Shown here piece after piece: positions 1-9,108 of a DNA stretch of 64,000 nucleotides. The translations under genes were made by a program, and so were the position numbers. The notes beneath the pieces are model-generated. The model ran no database searches. It was not told the origin of the DNA and saw only the letters and a program-made list of their open reading frames with translations. Position 1 is the first letter of the stretch. The number at the start of each line of letters is the position of its first letter. Source of the stretch: Bradyrhizobium icense (GTDB lineage: Bacteria > Pseudomonadota > Alphaproteobacteria > Rhizobiales > Xanthobacteraceae); the NCBI RefSeq assembly GCF_001693385.1, contig NZ_CP016428.1:4650001-4714000 (forward strand), given 5' to 3'.

Positions 1-745
1 AAATCATCGTGCCCAGCCAATCGTCGAAACGCGTCGGCATGATCCGGGCGCCGTTGTCCGGCACCAGCGTGCGCAACGCAAGCGGCGCGCCGAAATACGG
101 CACGTCGGGGCCCGCGACGATGTTGCTGGCGTCGCCCTGCTTGCGGAGCCAGCGGCCGACGAAATCCGCAAGCGGCGCCGCTTCGGGGCCCGCGACCTCG
201 CATATGCCATTGGCGGGCTCGCCAAGCGTCACATCTGCCAGCGCTTCCGCGACTTCGTCGGAAAGCAGCGGCTGCATCAACTGGCTGGAAACATGGACCG
301 CGCCATCCCTGCGCCCGGAATCCGCGATCGCGCCGACGAACTCGAAGAACTGGGTGGCACGCAGAATCGTGTAGGCCAGGGCGGAATTTTCGATCAACCG
401 CTCCTGCGCCAGCTTGGCGCGGAAATACCCGCTGCTCTCGAGCCGGTCGGTACCGACGATCGACAGCGCAATGCAGTGCCGCACACCGGCCTGTTTCGCC
501 GCCGCAATCAGGTTGCGTGTTCCGGTCTCGAAGAAGTGCAGCACCGCCTTGTCCTCGAACGAGGGCGAATTCGAGACGTCGACGACAATGTCGGCGCCGA
601 CGAGCGCCGGTTGCAGCCCCTCCCCGGTCACCGCATCAACGCCCCTGCTTGGCGATGCCTGCAGCACCTCGTGACCGCGAGAGGCGAGCAACAGAGCCAG
701 TTTCGAACCGATGAGACCTGTACCGCCGATGATAACGATCTTCAT
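1..745 (-). CDS. SDR/NmrA-like NAD(P)-binding protein (3' end missing)
   Basis: This gene reads off the left edge, so the stop is not seen; about 248 codons are present. The start ATG follows a GAGGAA ribosome site. The N-terminus MKIVIIGGTGLIGSKLA is a Rossmann dinucleotide-binding loop (GGTGLIG), followed by a second strand ending in ADIVVDVSNSP and a segment RNLIAAAKQAGVRHCIALSI. These are features of atypical short-chain dehydrogenases of the NmrA/NAD(P)H-binding type, which act as oxidoreductases or redox sensors in the cytoplasm. The classical YxxxK pair is not obvious, although SGYFRAKLAQE sits at the right place and could supply Y and K. The substrate cannot be told. It is divergent from the chemotaxis receptor that follows, with 155 bases between them. 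Confidence 0.85.
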   Translation of the reverse strand, partial: MKIVIIGGTGLIGSKLALLLASRGHEVLQASPSRGVDAVTGEGLQPALVGADIVVDVSNSPSFEDKAVLHFFETGTRNLIAAAKQAGVRHCIALSIVGTDRLESSGYFRAKLAQERLIENSALAYTILRATQFFEFVGAIADSGRRDGAVHVSSQLMQPLLSDEVAEALADVTLGEPANGICEVAGPEAAPLADFVGRWLRKQGDASNIVAGPDVPYFGAPLALRTLVPDNGARIMPTRFDDWLGTMI

Positions 746-900
746 TTCCTCGCTCCTCTGTCTCCAACGCCGCAGTCCCCCCGCGCCATCACCGAGACCA
801 ACTGGAACGGGCCAGTGTGACGCGCGCAACCGTAAATTAATTTGCACCACCTATACTGGCGGTCCGCACATCCGTACCAGCGCAAATGGCCTAAAATCCC

Positions 901-2982
901 ATGAAAATCGGCACCCTCCTCACCGCTGCCATCGTTTCCCTTTCCGCCGTCGGCGGCGGGCTCGCCGTCTATGTGGCGGTTTCGAAGTACCAAACCATGG
1001 ACAAGGTCTCGGTCGCACAGAGCCGGCTGGAGGTGGTGCGCGCGGTCGGCGACATCCCGCGCTACATGAATCCCGAGCGCGGCTTTGCCACCAACATCAT
1101 GTACGGACCTCCTGCCGTGGATCCGAAACTGCTCGCCGAACTCGACAAATATCGCAAGAACACCGATGGGGCGCGCGACAAGATGAACCGGGTCAAGGCA
1201 ACCCTGGAGGGCGCGATCGAAGACAGTGCTGCCGTCGGGAGCAGCATCGATGCCCTGAATACCCAGTTCGCCGCGCTGCGCGCAACCATCGACAAGGCTC
1301 TTACCGGTCCGCCGGAAGCCCGCCGCGATGCTGCCAAGAAAATCGTCTCCGACAACTCCGTCTTCAACAAGGCCGTCACGACGCTGCTCGACGAGCAGGT
1401 GCGCAAGATCGCGCTGCTCGACGGCACGGCCTACCGGCAGGCAAGCTACGCAAATATCGCCTGGACGCTACGCGACGTCGGTGGTCTCAACTCCAGCCTG
1501 CATAAGAATCTCATCGGTGCCAACCGGGTAGCCACCGAAGCCGAGAAGATGGAGATCAGCCGCTCACAGGGGCGAAACGATCAGATTCTGATGTCGCTGC
1601 AGGAACTGCGCGGCAATCCCTCTACGCCGGCCAATGTCGCCGCGGCGCTCGACAAGATGAACGCGGCCTATGTCGATCGCTTCGGCAAAGAGCTGAAGCT
1701 CGTCAAGGACGGCGCCATCAGCGGCAAGTATGAACATAATATGGAAACCTACTACGCGGAGACGCAACTCGGTCTCGCGTCCATCATTGCGGTCCGCGAC
1801 GCCTTCTACGACAACGCCGAGCAGGTGCTCGGTGAGGCCTATTCCGCCGCGCGCTTCAGCTTCCTGATTGCGCTGGCAGGCCTGATCGCGGTTGTCGCCG
1901 CCAGCGCTACGCTGATCGTGATGGTGCGCCGCCGCGTCTGCAAGCCGATCGTCGACCTCACCGCAACGATGTCGCGGCTGGCCAGCGGCGATGTATCCGG
2001 TGAAATCGCCGGCGCCGCTCGCGGCGACGAGATCGGCGCGATGGCGTCAGCCGTGCGCGTCTTCAAGGACAACATGATCGAGGCGGAACGTCTTGCCGCG
2101 GAGAAGGCCGCCGAGAACGACGGCAAGATGCGCCGCGCCCAGGTGCTCGACGAACTCACCCGCGCGTTCGAAGCCAAGGTCACCGAACTCGTCGGCGGAC
2201 TTTCGGCCGCCTCGTCCGTCATGGAAGACACCGCGCAGTCGATGTCGTCCACGGCGACCGCCACCAACCGCCAGGCGGCGATCGTCGCCGCCGCTTCCGA
2301 GCAAACCTCCGCCAACGTACAGACGGTTGCCAGCGCCACCGAAGAATTGACCTCGTCGATCTCCGAGATCGGCCGCCAGGTCGCGCAGTCCACCGAAATC
2401 GCCGCCCGCGCGGTCGAGAACGCGCGCCGCACCGGCGAGACCGCCCGCTCGCTCGCGGAGGGCGCGCAGAAGATCGGCGACGTCGTCACGCTGATCCAGA
2501 GCATCGCCGCGCAGACCAACCTCTTGGCGCTGAACGCGACCATCGAGGCCGCGCGCGCCGGCGATGCCGGCCGAGGTTTTGCCGTCGTCGCTTCCGAAGT
2601 CAAATCGCTGGCCGGGCAGACCGCCAAGGCGACCACCGAAATCTCCGAGCAGATCGCGTCCATACAGGCGGCGAGCGACCAGACCGTGACGGCGATTCAG
2701 AACGTCGCTCACGTGATCGCCGAGATCGACCAGATCGGCACCGCGATCGCCGCCGCGATCGAGGAACAGGGCTCGGCGACCAAGGAAATCTCCCGCAGCG
2801 TGCAGGAAGCCGCACGCGGCACCCAGGAGGTCAATTCCAACATCACCGGCGTTCAGAAGGCCGCCGACGATACCGGCGCCGCCGCCAACCAGGTGCTCGG
2901 CGCGGCCGAGCAATTGTCCTCGCAGTCCAAGGATATCGCCGGACAGGTCAACCGCTTCCTCTCGGAGGTGCGGGCGGCTTGA
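901..2982 (+). CDS. methyl-accepting chemotaxis protein
   Basis: The 693-residue protein has the full layout of a transmembrane chemoreceptor. A first membrane segment lies near residues 5-28, followed by a periplasmic sensing region of roughly 290 residues. A second membrane segment is near 317-343 ([20 protein letters not shown]). A HAMP linker follows ([27 protein letters not shown]), then a long coiled-coil signalling domain whose hairpin tip carries the conserved [20 protein letters not shown] region. It would pass ligand signals to CheA/CheW. No CheR/CheB-docking pentapeptide is visible at the C-terminus (RFLSEVRAA). No chemotaxis kinase genes are nearby, so it is an orphan receptor. 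The ligand is unknown; the periplasmic part has no motif I recognise. Confidence 0.95.
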   Translation: MKIGTLLTAAIVSLSAVGGGLAVYVAVSKYQTMDKVSVAQSRLEVVRAVGDIPRYMNPERGFATNIMYGPPAVDPKLLAELDKYRKNTDGARDKMNRVKATLEGAIEDSAAVGSSIDALNTQFAALRATIDKALTGPPEARRDAAKKIVSDNSVFNKAVTTLLDEQVRKIALLDGTAYRQASYANIAWTLRDVGGLNSSLHKNLIGANRVATEAEKMEISRSQGRNDQILMSLQELRGNPSTPANVAAALDKMNAAYVDRFGKELKLVKDGAISGKYEHNMETYYAETQLGLASIIAVRDAFYDNAEQVLGEAYSAARFSFLIALAGLIAVVAASATLIVMVRRRVCKPIVDLTATMSRLASGDVSGEIAGAARGDEIGAMASAVRVFKDNMIEAERLAAEKAAENDGKMRRAQVLDELTRAFEAKVTELVGGLSAASSVMEDTAQSMSSTATATNRQAAIVAAASEQTSANVQTVASATEELTSSISEIGRQVAQSTEIAARAVENARRTGETARSLAEGAQKIGDVVTLIQSIAAQTNLLALNATIEAARAGDAGRGFAVVASEVKSLAGQTAKATTEISEQIASIQAASDQTVTAIQNVAHVIAEIDQIGTAIAAAIEEQGSATKEISRSVQEAARGTQEVNSNITGVQKAADDTGAAANQVLGAAEQLSSQSKDIAGQVNRFLSEVRAA

Positions 2983-2993
2983 GGCCGCGCCAG

Positions 2994-3686
2994 TCAGTCC
3001 GCAAAGCCGACATAGCGGACGAAATCCCTGTTCGGCTCGCGGTCGGAGCGGACGGCATTGGCGGGGAAGCTGTCGTCGGGATAGCCCATGGCGACGCAGG
3101 TCATGATGACCTCGTCCTCGGGGATGTTGGCGACCTCGCGCACGATGTCCGAGCGCATAATGCCCTGCCCGTTGATGACGCTGCCGAGCCCGCGGTCCCA
3201 GGCGGCGAGCACGATGCCGTAGCAGAGCGCGCCGAGATCGAAGTGGCACACCGCGCCGGGATCGAGAATCTTGTCGTAGGTCAGGACCAGCGAGACCGGC
3301 GCGTCGAACTGCCGGAAGCCGCGCAGCACCCAGTCCTGCCGCATCGGCTTGTCGTCGCGCGCAATGCCCATCACGGCGAACAGTTTTTTCGCGATATCGA
3401 CCTGCCGGCCGCGGTGCACGCCCTGGTATTCGCCATGGCTGATGATATCGCGCTTGGGCTTGGCGCCTGCGATCATCTCCTCCATGTTGCGACGGCGCAC
3501 CTCCTCCAGCGGTTCGCCGGTCAGGACGTGGATATGCCAGGGCTGGGTGTTCATCGACGACGGTGCGCGCTTGGCGACCCCGATGATGTCCTCGATGACG
3601 GCTCGGGAAACCGGCTCCTTGGTAAAACCGCGTACGCTCTTGCGGGTCTGAACCAGCGTCTCGAAATCCATCCGTTGCATTTCCAT
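2994..3686 (-). CDS. nitroreductase family protein
   Basis: The 230-residue protein has nitroreductase-fold signatures. RKSVRGFTKEPV near the N-terminus and APSSMNTQPWHIHVL are the FMN-phosphate-binding segments. The C-terminal region (EDEVIMTCVAMGYPDD) is the usual GY.D stretch. Such enzymes are FMN-dependent, use NAD(P)H and reduce nitroaromatics or quinones; the true substrate is not shown. The gene begins only 7 bases after the stop of the MBL-fold gene, so the two are probably one transcript. Several in-frame ATGs occur close together (3686, 3680, 3671) and none has a clearly better ribosome site, so the start is uncertain by five codons. Confidence 0.9.
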   Translation of the reverse strand: MEMQRMDFETLVQTRKSVRGFTKEPVSRAVIEDIIGVAKRAPSSMNTQPWHIHVLTGEPLEEVRRRNMEEMIAGAKPKRDIISHGEYQGVHRGRQVDIAKKLFAVMGIARDDKPMRQDWVLRGFRQFDAPVSLVLTYDKILDPGAVCHFDLGALCYGIVLAAWDRGLGSVINGQGIMRSDIVREVANIPEDEVIMTCVAMGYPDDSFPANAVRSDREPNRDFVRYVGFAD

Positions 3687-3693
3687 GGGTCAA

Positions 3694-4569
3694 TCAATCC
3701 CGTTTGAATCGATAATCGAAGCGGTCGCCGTCAGCCGTGATCAGGCCGACTGTCGGTGCTGGAAAATGGATCGGCAGGATCAGCGTGTCGGTGCCGGCAA
3801 CGGAGGCGAAGAATTTCCGCCGCGAGACGGCTGATTGCTTCGGGTCCCAGTCTGGCTTGGCCGACCATTCCGGCTCGCGGCACTGGATGACGTGATGCAT
3901 GAGATCGCCGGCCACCACCGCGCGCTTGCCCTTTGAGAAGATGTTGACGCAGCAATGACAGGGCGAATGCCCCGGCGTCGGCGTCAGCGTAACGGTATCG
4001 TCGAGCGCGTAATCGTCGTCAACCAGGACGGCCTCCCCGGCCTCGACGATCGGCAGGCAATTGTCACGGAAGACCGTGCCGGGCGGGTTGGCGCCCCTGG
4101 CATGCTCCGCCTCCCAGGCCGCATATTCCCGCTTGTGGAATATGTACTTGGCATTGGGAAACGTCGGCACCCAGCGCCCGTCGCGCAGCGTGGTATTCCA
4201 GCCGGTGTGGTCGATGTGCAGATGGGTACAGAACACGTAGTCTACCTGCTCGTAGGAGATGCCGAGCGCGAACAGCTCGTTGCGCCAGCGCTCCTTGCCG
4301 GGAAAATCGAATGGCGGCGGATGGCCCTTGTCCTCGCCGGTGCAGGTATCGACCAGAATGGTATAGCGCGGCGTGCGGACCACGAAGGTCTGGTAGGTGA
4401 TGACCATCAGCCCCAGCGCAGCGTCAAACACCTCGGGCTCCATGCCCGCGAGGTGATGCCTGAACACCGCCTCGTCGTAAGCCGGGAAGAAATCCTGCGG
4501 CCGCCGCCACGGCCCCTCGCGCTCGATCACCGCGTCGATGGTGATGTCTCCGATCCTGAGCTGCTTCAT
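3694..4569 (-). CDS. MBL-fold metallo-hydrolase
   Basis: The 291-residue protein contains the metallo-beta-lactamase zinc motif HxHxDH as CTHLHIDHTGWNT, with downstream metal ligands in PTPGHSPCHC and AGDLMHH. It is a soluble hydrolase of the class that includes lactonases and glyoxalase-II-like enzymes; the substrate is not predictable. The reading frame stays open upstream, but I place the start at MKQLRIGDITIDA because a GGGGAG/GAGG ribosome site lies just before it and the upstream residues are low-complexity. An alternative ATG is six codons earlier. It is the first gene of a probable two-gene unit with the nitroreductase. Confidence 0.88.
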   Translation of the reverse strand: MKQLRIGDITIDAVIEREGPWRRPQDFFPAYDEAVFRHHLAGMEPEVFDAALGLMVITYQTFVVRTPRYTILVDTCTGEDKGHPPPFDFPGKERWRNELFALGISYEQVDYVFCTHLHIDHTGWNTTLRDGRWVPTFPNAKYIFHKREYAAWEAEHARGANPPGTVFRDNCLPIVEAGEAVLVDDDYALDDTVTLTPTPGHSPCHCCVNIFSKGKRAVVAGDLMHHVIQCREPEWSAKPDWDPKQSAVSRRKFFASVAGTDTLILPIHFPAPTVGLITADGDRFDYRFKRD

Positions 4570-4731
4570 CCTCGCTGCGCTCCCCATTTTTTGAAGCACG
4601 GTAACGGGCAGCATCAGCACCGACAAGCCGGCACGATGCGCAGCGCCATGCGTTTCGCGCCTCCCGCATCCGCTGCCGCAAATCGACCAGAAATTGTGCC
4701 TAGCGATCCGCCTCATCAACGGGGACAAGCC

Positions 4732-5706
4732 TTGAACAAGAAACTGAAATATGCGGCGGCGGCGATCACCGTGTTTGGCGCAGCCATTTACCTCAACAAC
4801 ACCAATCATCTCGCCGCCCATCAGCAGAGCAAGCCCGTCCTGCTCGCGCATCGCGGCATTGCCCAGCGCTTTGACGAACGCGAGCTGAAGAACGACACCT
4901 GCACGGCAGCGCGAATGCTGCCGTCAACGCATCAATATCTGGAGAACACGATCGAATCGATGCGAGCCAGTTTTGCGGCTGGCGCCGATGTCATCGAGCT
5001 CGACGTTCACCCGACGACCGACGGCGAATTCGCGGTGTTTCACGACTGGACGGTGGATTGCCGCACCGACGGGCGCGGCGTCACGCGCGAACACTCCATG
5101 GCCTATTTGAAGAAGCTCGATATCGGCCATGGCTATACAGCCGATGGTGGCAAGACCTTTCCGTTTCGCGGCAAGGGCATCGGCCTGATGCCGACACTCG
5201 CCGAGGTGCTGGCCGCCTTTCCGCAGCAGCGGCTGCTGATCAACGTCAAGAGTCGCGACGCGTCCGAGGGCGAGAAGCTGGCGGCCGTGCTGGACAAGCT
5301 TCCCGCCGAACGCCGGGCGCAGATCATGGTCTATGGCGGCGATGAGCCGGTCGAGATCGTGCGCCAGCGCCTTCCGGATGTCCGGACGATCTCACGCGCC
5401 ACGATCAAGAGCTGCCTGCTCGGCTACATCGGCTACGGTTGGAGCGGCGTGGTGCCGAAGGCCTGCCACCACGCGATGGTGATGCTGCCGATCAACGTCG
5501 CCCCATGGCTGTGGGGCTGGCCGGACCGCTTCCTCAGCCGCATGAAGGCGGCCAACAGCGAAGTCTTCGCGCTCGGCCCCTATCAAGGCGGCGAATTCTC
5601 GAGCGGAATAGATACGCCTGAACAATTTGCGCAGTTGCCGCAAAACTATTCCGGCGGCATCTGGACCAATGAGATCGAGGCCATCGCGCCGCTGGTAGGC
5701 AAATAG
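4732..5706 (+). CDS. glycerophosphodiester phosphodiesterase family protein
   Basis: The 324-residue protein has GDPD-family catalytic signatures: LLAHRGIAQRF near residue 37 (HRG, general base and metal site), ADVIELDVHPTTDGEFAVFHD (E.D and HD). It would hydrolyse glycerophosphodiesters to glycerol-3-phosphate and an alcohol, or a related phosphodiester. A hydrophobic N-terminal stretch (KYAAAAITVFGAAIYL) suggests a signal sequence or membrane anchor, so it likely works in the envelope. I choose a TTG start at 4732 (GGGGACA just upstream), because extension upstream overlaps the divergent MBL gene's leader. ATG starts further upstream, near 4636, remain possible. It stands alone between divergent and convergent neighbours. 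Confidence 0.82.
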   Translation: MNKKLKYAAAAITVFGAAIYLNNTNHLAAHQQSKPVLLAHRGIAQRFDERELKNDTCTAARMLPSTHQYLENTIESMRASFAAGADVIELDVHPTTDGEFAVFHDWTVDCRTDGRGVTREHSMAYLKKLDIGHGYTADGGKTFPFRGKGIGLMPTLAEVLAAFPQQRLLINVKSRDASEGEKLAAVLDKLPAERRAQIMVYGGDEPVEIVRQRLPDVRTISRATIKSCLLGYIGYGWSGVVPKACHHAMVMLPINVAPWLWGWPDRFLSRMKAANSEVFALGPYQGGEFSSGIDTPEQFAQLPQNYSGGIWTNEIEAIAPLVGK

Positions 5707-5746
5707 TGTTTAGCCGGATTGCGCTTCGCCATCCGGTCTATGGAGG

Positions 5747-7369
5747 TTAGCTCCGCAATCCCGGCGCCTCGTGGCCGGTGCGCGCGACATATTCGGTGTA
5801 ACCGCCGCCAAATTGGTGGATGCCTTCCGGCGTCAACTCCAGCACGCGGTTGGAGAGCGCAGCGAGGAAATGCCGGTCGTGGGAGACGAACAGCATGGTC
5901 CCCTCGAACTCGGCGAGCGCATTGATCAGCATTTCCTTGGTCGCGAGATCCAGGTGGTTGGTCGGCTCGTCCAGCACCAGGAAATTCGGCGGATCGTAGA
6001 GCATTTTTGCCATCACCAGCCGCGCCTTCTCGCCGCCCGAGAGCACGCGGCATTTCTTCTCGACGTCGTCGCCGGAGAAACCAAAGCAGCCCGCGAGCGC
6101 GCGCAGCGATCCTTGTCCCGCCTGTGGGAAGGAATCCTCCAGCCACTCGAAAACCGTGCGTTCGCCGTCGAGCAGGTCCATGGCGTGCTGGGCAAAATAG
6201 CCCATCTTCACGCTGCCGCCGACCGCCACCGTGCCATCGTCGGGCTCGGCCGAGCCCGCTACCAGCTTCAGCAGCGTCGACTTGCCGGCGCCGTTGACGC
6301 CCATCACGCACCACCGCTCCCTGCGGCGGATCATGAAATCGAGGCCCTGATAGATGGTGCGGCTGCCATAGCCCTTGTGGACGTTCTTCAGGCTGACGAC
6401 ATCCTCGCCCGAACGCGGCGCCGGCATGAACTCGAACGCCACCGTCTGCCGCCGCTTTGGCGGCTCGACGCGCTCGATCTTGTCGAGCTTTTTCACCCGG
6501 CTCTGCACCTGCGCCGCATGCGAAGCGCGTGCCTTGAAGCGCTCGATGAACTTGATTTCCTTGGCCAGCATCGCCTGCTGGCGCTCGAACTGGGCCTGTT
6601 GCTGCTTTTCGTTCAGCGCACGCTGCTGCTCGTAGAATTCATAATTGCCGGAATAGGTGGAGAGCGTGCCGCCGTCGATCTCGACGACCTTGTTGATGAT
6701 ACGGTTGATGAACTCGCGGTCATGCGAAGTCATCAACAGCGCGCCCTCGTATCCCTTCAGGAACTGCTCGAGCCAGATCAGGCTCTCGAGATCGAGATGG
6801 TTGCTGGGCTCGTCGAGCAGCATCACGTCAGGCCGCATCAGCAGGATGCGCGCCAATGCGACCCGCATCTTCCAGCCGCCGGAAAGCGCGCCGACGTCGC
6901 CTTCCATCATCTCCTGGCTGAATCCCAAGCCCGACAACGCCTCGCGGGCCCGGCCGTCAAGCGCATAGCCGTCGAGCTCCTCGAAGCGGTGCTGCACCTC
7001 GCCATAGCGCGCGATGATGTCTTCCATCTCGTCGGCGCGATCCGGATCGGCCATTGCGGCCTCGAGCTCCCTCAACTCGTTCGCCACGACGCTGACGGGC
7101 CCCGCGCCGTCCATCACCTCGGCAACGGCGCTGCGGCCTGACATCTCGCCGACGTCCTGGCTGAAATAGCCGATAGTAATGCCTCGATCGAGCGAGACCT
7201 GGCCCTCGTCGGGTAGCTCCTGGCCCGAAATCATCCGGAAAAGCGTGGTCTTGCCCGCCCCATTCGGGCCGACGAGGCCGATCTTTTCGCCCTTCTGAAG
7301 GGCTGCGGAGGCTTCGATGAAGAGGATTTGGTGGCCGACTTGCTTGCTGACGTTATCGAGACGGATCAT
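5747..7369 (-). CDS. ABC-F family ATP-binding protein (YbiT-like)
   Basis: The 540-residue soluble protein has two fused ABC ATPase domains and no membrane segments. Walker A motifs are GPNGAGKTT (about residue 35) and GVNGAGKST (about residue 350). The signatures are LSGGWKMR and LSGGEKAR, and the Walker B motifs are MLLDEPSNHLDL and LVLDEPTNHLDL. Between the domains lies a long charged linker (about 240-300, EQQRALNEKQQQAQFERQQ), the feature that defines ABC-F proteins, which bind the ribosomal E site and affect translation. The length and linker fit the YbiT branch better than Uup, which has an added C-terminal coiled coil. It is not a transporter. The gene is monocistronic as far as can be seen. 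Confidence 0.93.
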   Translation of the reverse strand: MIRLDNVSKQVGHQILFIEASAALQKGEKIGLVGPNGAGKTTLFRMISGQELPDEGQVSLDRGITIGYFSQDVGEMSGRSAVAEVMDGAGPVSVVANELRELEAAMADPDRADEMEDIIARYGEVQHRFEELDGYALDGRAREALSGLGFSQEMMEGDVGALSGGWKMRVALARILLMRPDVMLLDEPSNHLDLESLIWLEQFLKGYEGALLMTSHDREFINRIINKVVEIDGGTLSTYSGNYEFYEQQRALNEKQQQAQFERQQAMLAKEIKFIERFKARASHAAQVQSRVKKLDKIERVEPPKRRQTVAFEFMPAPRSGEDVVSLKNVHKGYGSRTIYQGLDFMIRRRERWCVMGVNGAGKSTLLKLVAGSAEPDDGTVAVGGSVKMGYFAQHAMDLLDGERTVFEWLEDSFPQAGQGSLRALAGCFGFSGDDVEKKCRVLSGGEKARLVMAKMLYDPPNFLVLDEPTNHLDLATKEMLINALAEFEGTMLFVSHDRHFLAALSNRVLELTPEGIHQFGGGYTEYVARTGHEAPGLRS

Positions 7370-7569
7370 TGGGCCCTGAGGGGAAGAAATCGCGGTGGCC
7401 GCTGCTTAGGACATCTGGCGTGCTTGTGGAAGCGGTTCCGAAATGTCCCGGCCGCGACAAGCAACGCTACCTGACGGCGTTCTGGATCGTTGCTGCAACT
7501 GCATCCCAGGAAACATATCCGCGTGGCCGAACGAACTCGCGTATGAGCGGGTAAAACCTTCAAGTGCTG

Positions 7570-7594
7570 CGAACCGATCCGTACCGGCATCGTT
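7570..7594 (+). promoter_or_regulatory. EcfG-like (general stress sigma) promoter candidate
   Basis: The sequence CGAAC, 16 bases, CGTT lies 38 bases before the DUF2267 gene. The published EcfG consensus of Bradyrhizobium-type alphaproteobacteria is GGAAC-N16/17-CGTT, so there is one mismatch, in the first base. A similar site lies upstream of the next gene group, which raises the likelihood. This is a pattern match only. Confidence 0.4.
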
Positions 7595-7631
7595 AGCCCG
7601 TCATCTCCAATCGAACCGACGGAGAGTTCCC

Positions 7632-8081
7632 ATGAGCGCAACAGGTCTCGAAGTATTCGACAGAACGCTCCAAATCACCAACACGTGGTTGGATGAAGTG
7701 ATGGCGACGCTGCCACGCGATCGCAAGCTGGCATGGCATATTCTGGGTTCGGTGTTGCGAACCATCCGTGACCGGGTTCCAGTCAATCTGGCCGCACATC
7801 TCGGTGCGCAGCTTCCACTACTGGTGCGCGGCACCTATTACGACCAATGGCGCCCCAGTGAAACACCGAAGGCATGGCGATCGGCAGATGAATTTCTCTC
7901 CATCGTCTCTGCTGAACTTAGTTCGCAGAAACCGGTCAATGCCAAAGATGCAGCGCAGGCGGTGTTCCGCGTTCTGAACCACCATATCGATCCCAATCAG
8001 GTCGAGAAGGTGCGCCACGCGCTTCCGGAAGACGTTCAGGCGTTGTGGCCCCGCAACAACCAGGTTTCATCGGCGGCCTGA
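7632..8081 (+). CDS. DUF2267 domain-containing protein
   Basis: The 149-residue soluble protein has the layout of the DUF2267 family: an N-terminal segment FDRTLQITNTWLDEVMATL, the motif KLAWHILGSVLRTIRDRVP, and HLGAQLPLLVRGTYYDQW in the middle, followed by a helical C-terminal half. The molecular role of the family is unknown. The ATG at 7632 follows GGAGAG by six bases, whereas the open frame upstream has no ribosome site. It is followed by four small hydrophilic protein genes on the same strand. An EcfG-like promoter lies just upstream, so a general-stress role is a reasonable guess but is inference. Confidence 0.85.
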   Translation: MSATGLEVFDRTLQITNTWLDEVMATLPRDRKLAWHILGSVLRTIRDRVPVNLAAHLGAQLPLLVRGTYYDQWRPSETPKAWRSADEFLSIVSAELSSQKPVNAKDAAQAVFRVLNHHIDPNQVEKVRHALPEDVQALWPRNNQVSSAA

Positions 8082-8114
8082 TGCGGCATCTGATCGCGGT
8101 TCCGAAACCCGAAA

Positions 8115-8139
8115 AGAACCCTGGTGTTCGCCGGGCGTT
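8115..8139 (+). promoter_or_regulatory. EcfG-like promoter candidate before the small-protein genes
   Basis: AGAAC, 16 bases, CGTT sits about 40 bases before the ATG at 8179. It has the same spacing and the same single mismatch position as the site before the DUF2267 gene. It could drive the group of four small hydrophilic protein genes in response to stress. Pattern match only. Confidence 0.4.
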
Positions 8140-8178
8140 GTCTTGCAGCGCAAAGACAATCAACAACTGGAGCCAGCA

Positions 8179-8361
8179 ATGACCAGACCTCCGCCCGTGC
8201 CGCAGGACAATCAAAGCCACAAGGGCACCGGCGATCCGAAATCCGGCAACGCCCATGAAGTTCGGAAGGGCCGCGGCCACGTTGAAAATCCCCGTGAGCA
8301 GGGTCAGCAGGGCAACACCGCGCAAAACACGACTCATCAGGGCTATCAGCAGGATCGCTAG
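8179..8361 (+). CDS. small disordered hydrophilic protein (60 aa)
   Basis: The ATG at 8179 has a GGAG site six bases upstream. The 60-residue product (starting MTRPPPVPQDNQSHKGTG) is rich in Asn, Gln, Gly, His and Pro and contains no hydrophobic core, so it is probably intrinsically disordered. I do not recognise a family. It is the first of four consecutive small genes with the same composition, the second and third of which overlap. An upstream in-frame ATG at 8143 has no ribosome site. Confidence 0.65.
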   Translation: MTRPPPVPQDNQSHKGTGDPKSGNAHEVRKGRGHVENPREQGQQGNTAQNTTHQGYQQDR

Positions 8362-8376
8362 TCAGGAGCGCGCACC

Positions 8377-8601
8377 ATGTCGACTTCAACCAAGACGCCC
8401 GCGAGTATTCGCCAGGGCGGCCCGGGCGCTTCGCACGAGAACGCCAAGGCGCCGCTGCACGCCGAAAAGCCGCCTGCCGACGATCCGCAGCGCCGGCACA
8501 GCAAAGTGTCCGGCGGCGGAGGCGAGCATGACAGCCATCACACTCACCACCCGGAACGAAAGGGCGGCGGCACCCATCCGGCATCGAAAGACGCGTCATG
8601 A
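8377..8601 (+). CDS. small disordered His/Gly-rich protein (74 aa)
   Basis: The ATG follows CAGGAG at good spacing. The 74-residue product has a Lys/Pro/Ala-rich front and a His/Gly-rich back with the run GGGGEHDSHHTHHPER, so metal binding is conceivable but unproven. No domain or membrane segment is seen. Its stop overlaps the start of the next gene (ATGA), so the two are translationally coupled. Confidence 0.65.
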   Translation: MSTSTKTPASIRQGGPGASHENAKAPLHAEKPPADDPQRRHSKVSGGGGEHDSHHTHHPERKGGGTHPASKDAS

Positions 8602-9098
8602 GTACAAAGCACGTCAAACTGAACAGACCGACTAACGTCGATCTTGTTCGCAATCCGCTGATCGGGGGCTCGAAGGGAACATCCATGGCGCAGGTCACGT
8701 CCGACGAACTCGACGAATTCGAGGGCGCCAATACCTTCGAGGGCGACATCGAGAATGATACCAATCCACAGGGTGGTATCGACAAGGCAGAAGTCCGCGA
8801 CAGGCGCCGCGGACCGCCGCAAAACGATCGGGACAGCGGCCCGCGGAGAATGCCGCTGCAAGGGAAGAAGACGCACGAACAGCAATTGCGCATCCTTGAA
8901 AGGAAGCCTGATGTCCCCGACGCGCGACAGGTGGAGGAGGAGATCGCGCGCACGCAACAAGCTGGCAGTGCAAAAACCGTCAAGCGCGAAGCGCGCCAAT
9001 CGGAATTTCCGGTAAGCCGCGGTGGCCTCAACCAGGAAAGCCAGCACAACAAGCACAATCGTCCGGGCCAGCCGGGCCACAAGCCTCAAAAGCCATAG
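8598..9098 (+). CDS. hydrophilic hypothetical protein (166 aa), coupled to the previous gene
   Basis: The start codon overlaps the preceding stop (ATGA). The product is strongly charged. Its front half has acidic stretches (DELDEFEGANTFEGDIEND) and its back half is basic and Gln/Asn-rich (NQESQHNKHNRPGQPGHK). It has almost no hydrophobic residues, so it is likely unfolded in isolation, like hydrophilins and desiccation-protection proteins; that comparison is by composition, not homology. No catalytic motif or signal peptide is present. An internal ATG (MAQVTSDELDE) could be a second start. Confidence 0.6.
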   Translation: MSTKHVKLNRPTNVDLVRNPLIGGSKGTSMAQVTSDELDEFEGANTFEGDIENDTNPQGGIDKAEVRDRRRGPPQNDRDSGPRRMPLQGKKTHEQQLRILERKPDVPDARQVEEEIARTQQAGSAKTVKREARQSEFPVSRGGLNQESQHNKHNRPGQPGHKPQKP

Positions 9099-9108
9099 GG
9101 ATAGAAAC

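Noticed and set aside
2047..3693. A 548-codon open frame on the minus strand
   Set aside because: It is the antisense shadow of the chemotaxis receptor and runs through the nitroreductase gene in another frame; its product is Arg/Gly-rich and unlike any protein.
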